A stretch of DNA of 9,078 nt from Candidatus Poseidoniales archaeon (GTDB taxonomy: Archaea; Thermoplasmatota; Poseidoniia; Poseidoniales; Poseidoniaceae), in the NCBI GenBank assembly GCA_009887135.1, contig QXYA01000029.1, forward strand, positions 1 to 9,078, given 5' to 3'. Of the stretch, positions 6,612-9,078 are shown in pieces. Within the stretch, counting starts at the first letter, position 1, and every line of letters begins with the position of its first letter. The notes under the pieces were generated by a model. The model had not been told where the DNA came from. It saw only the letters and a list, made by a program, of their open reading frames with translations, and searched no databases. The position numbers and the translations under genes are program-made.

Positions 6612-6628
6612 TCACATAATGACCTTCC
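6612..6628 (-). promoter_or_regulatory. Shine-Dalgarno site followed by an ATG-TGA start-stop
   Basis: The minus strand reads GGAAGGTCATTATGTGA. GGAAGG is 5 bases before an ATG (6617-6615), ideal spacing, but the next codon is TGA. Reading on in the same frame gives CCC, then the TTG at 6608 and, five codons later, the ATG at 6593 of the lipoprotein gene. The ribosome site is therefore best placed for a two-codon ORF, with the true gene start 9 or 24 bases further on. Confidence 0.5.
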
Positions 6629-6645
6629 GATAGACAAGTATGCCT

Positions 6646-6655
6646 ATTTTGTATC
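6646..6655 (-). promoter_or_regulatory. Possible TATA-like element of the lipoprotein gene
   Basis: The minus strand holds ATACAAAATA in the short gap after the esterase gene. Transcription about 26 bases downstream would begin near 6625, right at the GGAAGG site, the same geometry as at the channel gene. The match to the archaeal TATA consensus is moderate, and the gene could also be read from the esterase transcript. Confidence 0.3.
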
Positions 6656-6669
6656 ATTCAAGCCGTGAA

Positions 6670-9078
6670 TTAATTGAAATCCTCGAAGGTTGGTGCTGCT
6701 AATGGACGATTCTCCAAAGCATTTGAATCATACTCATCCAGAGGTTGTATCCAATCTTTACCGATATCTTCTGGACCTGCCTTCGAACGGTTTTGGATGA
6801 AAACGACAAGCAATCCGATAGCCACTAAACCAAGTCCAATTCTCCAACCAATATCAAACAGAGAATCCATACCAGCTTGCTGTGGGAACCAATCATTTGA
6901 ATCTGCAACACCATCTCCATCACTGTCGTATTTGGCATCTTTATCGAATGGGAATACATCGGTATTGTCACCCAATCCATCACCATCAGAATCAAGCCAT
7001 TCAAAGGCACTTTCAGGGAAAGCATCAACGTTATCACCTACACCATCGAAATCTGTATCATAACATTCAGCAGCATCATAAGGCCAAACATCAGCGTTAT
7101 CTCCACAACCATCTCCATCGCTATCAAGCCATTCTGTGGAATCATTTGCAAACGCATCAATATTATCGCCCACTCCATCCAGATCTGTATCATACCATTC
7201 GGAAGAATTCAAAGGGAATGCATCGATGTTGTCTCCAAATGTATCGTTGTCACTATCGTACCATTCAGAGGAATCTTGAGGGAACGCATCACCATTGTCG
7301 CCATAACCATCTCCATCTTCATCAGACCATTCATCAATATCTGAAGGAAAAACATCGACTGTATCGGCGATTCCATCACCATCACGATCTGGACATCCTA
7401 GTGGAATGAGAGAGAGACCATATTGGTAAGGGCAATCATCGCTGTTATCTCCAACTCCATCAGAATCCCAATCAGACCATTCTTGTTCATCTGCAGGGAA
7501 CGGGTCAGCGTTGTCACCAACACCGTCTTCATCGGTATCGATGCATTCAGATGAATCCAATGGGAATTCATCACTGTTATCACCACACCCATCGCCATCA
7601 GTATCAACCCATTCAAGGGGATCTAACGGGAAGGCATCATACCCATCCTTGTACGAATCTGAATCAGAATCAGGGTTGCGAGGATCTGTCCCAATGAGGT
7701 CCTCTTGGATGTTTGAGAGACCATCTCCGTCAATATCAAGATCCTCTATATCCGAACATCCATCGGAATCCAAATCAGCAATGTGAAGTCCAATAATACC
7801 TTTAGGACATTCGTCATCAAAATCAGGCACTGAATCATTATCATCATCCCAATCCTCTGAATCTGAACATCCATCACCATCATAGTCGATAAGATTCGGA
7901 CTATATGGGCACGGGTCGATAGCATCATTCATGCCATCACTATCCGAATCCTTCTGTTCATCTGAACAACCAGTGTTGTCGACAACAGCATCTGCCGTCG
8001 TCCCCGGACAGTCATCAAATCCATTGAGAACCATATCGCCATCATCATCGCGTTGAGACCAAGAACAACCATCAAGATCGACGGTTGAGATATCGTCTGT
8101 CCAATCGCACTGATCCATACCATCAACAATGCCATCTCCATCAGTATCGGCTTGTCCAATTGCTTCTATCGCAAAGCGACCAATGTACTGATGCATCATT
8201 CGAGTTGGATGTGCTTTATCGAAGAACACATATTCATCAGCGTTGGAAACCACTGGATCTCCGTTGTTACAGATTGGAAGAGGTAGCAAACCAGCACCAC
8301 CGGAACACGCTGCAGATTGTGTGTTTACAAGCCCTAAGGCATCCTTGTTGACCATGATGTCATTGAAGATAGTATAGGCATCGATTGAATGAACCTTTAT
8401 TGCTAATTCAGCCTGTAAATTCGTAATCAATGTAGCCAGTTTTCCATTGTAGGATACGACTTCAGAACCAATGTTCTGTTGTTGAGTTTGACTTCGACTT
8501 TGAATCTCTGGGGTTTTTTCCAACGGTGGTAAGTTTGGAATGATAAACTCATCAGCCCCTGCTGCAACCAATTGCCGAATGTGACTTTCCATGTTTGTAA
8601 CAATCGTATCAGAATTAGCCGTACCATAGAGGAAGTCATTTCCTCCAGCCCACAAGGTTACAACATCATTGGATGCGAAATTTGATTGAACATTGGTGGT
8701 ATAACTCGTGATTTGAGTTCCAACGTTCGGTAAGAGAAGATACGAAAAACCAGCTCCAGTTTGTGACCCACCGAACGCCCTGTTATCACCAGGTTGTGTC
8801 CCTGAACCAACTGTTGTCGTCACGCCATAAGCCTGAGACACGTATTCAACCCACACCATTCCATTTGAGAAACGACCTTGCCAGTACGGTGGAACATCAG
8901 GAACATTGAGGATTGAGTTCTTGGCGTTCCCCATATCGCTTAACGAATCTCCAAAGACCACAAGATTACCAATCGGTGCTATCTTCCGATTTTGAAACAT
9001 TGTGAATGAGTGATCATCTTGAGAGAGAATTCCCCCTGAAGAATCCAATAAATTAACACTGAATGTATAGAAATGTTC
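6670..9078 (-). CDS. Surface-anchored SGNH/GDSL esterase with thrombospondin type 3 stalk (5' end beyond window)
   Basis: Residues are counted from the TTG codon at 9048 (792 residues to the stop). Residues 26-298 are an SGNH/GDSL hydrolase of the lecithinase/hemolysin-like type: block I 'VVFGDSLSD' with nucleophile S35, block II around G93/G94 ('AFGGSQTGAG'), block III 'GGND' with N137, and block V 'DKAHP' with D277 and H280. Such enzymes cleave esters of lipids or decorated polysaccharides. Residues 301-722 are an acidic DxDxDG-rich thrombospondin type 3 stalk that should bind many Ca2+ ions. A membrane helix at about 733-752 is followed by Asn-Arg-Ser-Lys and a 38-residue tail that should face the cytoplasm. 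The reading frame stays open to the window edge without a signal peptide; the only in-window ATG (9000) has no ribosome site. A secreted stalk needs a signal peptide, so the start is very likely outside, and the gene is entered as 5'-partial. Substrate is unknown. Confidence 0.9.
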   Translation of the reverse strand, partial: EHFYTFSVNLLDSSGGILSQDDHSFTMFQNRKIAPIGNLVVFGDSLSDMGNAKNSILNVPDVPPYWQGRFSNGMVWVEYVSQAYGVTTTVGSGTQPGDNRAFGGSQTGAGFSYLLLPNVGTQITSYTTNVQSNFASNDVVTLWAGGNDFLYGTANSDTIVTNMESHIRQLVAAGADEFIIPNLPPLEKTPEIQSRSQTQQQNIGSEVVSYNGKLATLITNLQAELAIKVHSIDAYTIFNDIMVNKDALGLVNTQSAACSGGAGLLPLPICNNGDPVVSNADEYVFFDKAHPTRMMHQYIGRFAIEAIGQADTDGDGIVDGMDQCDWTDDISTVDLDGCSWSQRDDDGDMVLNGFDDCPGTTADAVVDNTGCSDEQKDSDSDGMNDAIDPCPYSPNLIDYDGDGCSDSEDWDDDNDSVPDFDDECPKGIIGLHIADLDSDGCSDIEDLDIDGDGLSNIQEDLIGTDPRNPDSDSDSYKDGYDAFPLDPLEWVDTDGDGCGDNSDEFPLDSSECIDTDEDGVGDNADPFPADEQEWSDWDSDGVGDNSDDCPYQYGLSLIPLGCPDRDGDGIADTVDVFPSDIDEWSDEDGDGYGDNGDAFPQDSSEWYDSDNDTFGDNIDAFPLNSSEWYDTDLDGVGDNIDAFANDSTEWLDSDGDGCGDNADVWPYDAAECYDTDFDGVGDNVDAFPESAFEWLDSDGDGLGDNTDVFPFDKDAKYDSDGDGVADSNDWFPQQAGMDSLFDIGWRIGLGLVAIGLLVVFIQNRSKAGPEDIGKDWIQPLDEYDSNALENRPLAAPTFEDFN
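6883..8148 (-). repeat. Coding repeat: thrombospondin type 3 / DxDxDG stalk
   Basis: This stretch encodes residues 301-722 of the surface esterase. The first part (301-478) has Cys-containing repeats of about 33 residues; the second (479-722, positions 6883-7614) is a regular 22-residue, 66-base repeat of the type EW-x-D-x-D-x-DG-x-GDN-x-DAFP. About eleven units begin at residues 479, 501, 523, 551, 573, 595, 617, 639, 661, 683 and 705, with one 6-residue irregularity after 540. The DNA of the units has diverged, so this is an old protein-level repeat, not a recent tandem duplication. The repeated codons produce long empty frames on the opposite strand. Confidence 0.88.

Noticed and set aside
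6668..6675. AATTAATT palindrome at the esterase stop
   Set aside because: An 8-base AT palindrome is common by chance and overlaps the stop codon; no second copy or partner site was seen.
6882..7409. Long plus-strand open frame (175 residues, His-rich) opposite the esterase repeats
   Set aside because: It is the antisense shadow of the regular DxDxDG codons; its low-complexity His/Gln-rich translation has no family pattern.
1..9078. Mobile element, CRISPR array, toxin-antitoxin or phage-defence system
   Set aside because: No transposase, terminal repeats, spaced direct repeats, nuclease or toxin-like small gene pairs were found; the gene content is ordinary chromosomal plus cell-surface genes.

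Overview
The window reads as a chromosomal segment of a planktonic archaeon, most likely Marine Group II Euryarchaeota (Candidatus Poseidoniales). Evidence for an archaeon: the phenylalanyl-tRNA synthetase alpha subunit is the long archaeal/eukaryotic type with N-terminal winged-helix regions; one gene has a TATA box (TTTTATAT) placed as in archaeal promoters; and Shine-Dalgarno-like sites are present. Evidence for MGII in particular is weaker and rests on general knowledge of that group: an SGC-type lipoprotein next to a very acidic, DxDxDG-rich (thrombospondin type 3) surface protein with a C-terminal membrane anchor. The lineage is an inference and needs a search.

Layout. Seven protein genes fill nearly all of the DNA, and no gap exceeds 149 bases. 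Left block, all on the minus strand and read right to left: an MscS-family mechanosensitive channel (2432-3721), pheS (888-2375), a soluble YbjQ-family protein (515-841) and a second, membrane-anchored YbjQ-family protein (4-504). Gaps of 56, 46 and 10 bases suggest one transcription unit, probably driven by the TATA box at 3752-3762. In the centre, a plus-strand membrane fatty-acid/acyl-CoA desaturase (3871-5040) is divergent from the channel gene. Right block, minus strand: an Asp-box beta-propeller lipoprotein (5037-6593 or 6608) and, upstream of it, a large surface esterase (6670 to beyond the right edge) made of an SGNH/GDSL hydrolase domain, a long calcium-binding thrombospondin-type-3 stalk, a transmembrane anchor and a short tail.

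How they fit together. The right block looks like cell-surface machinery for handling extracellular esters, lipids or glycans: an anchored esterase on a rigid Ca2+-dependent stalk and a lipid-anchored propeller. The desaturase and the channel both act in the membrane. pheS is housekeeping, and no pheT lies beside it here.

Points worth a second look: all 16 cysteines of the esterase fall into eight evenly spaced pairs; a well-placed Shine-Dalgarno site upstream of the lipoprotein serves an ATG followed at once by TGA; the desaturase and lipoprotein genes share a TTAA that supplies both stop codons, with an 8-bp inverted repeat just beyond; the desaturase has an extra basic helical tail; and the two YbjQ proteins form a soluble plus anchored pair. 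No tRNA, rRNA, CRISPR, insertion sequence or defence system was seen.
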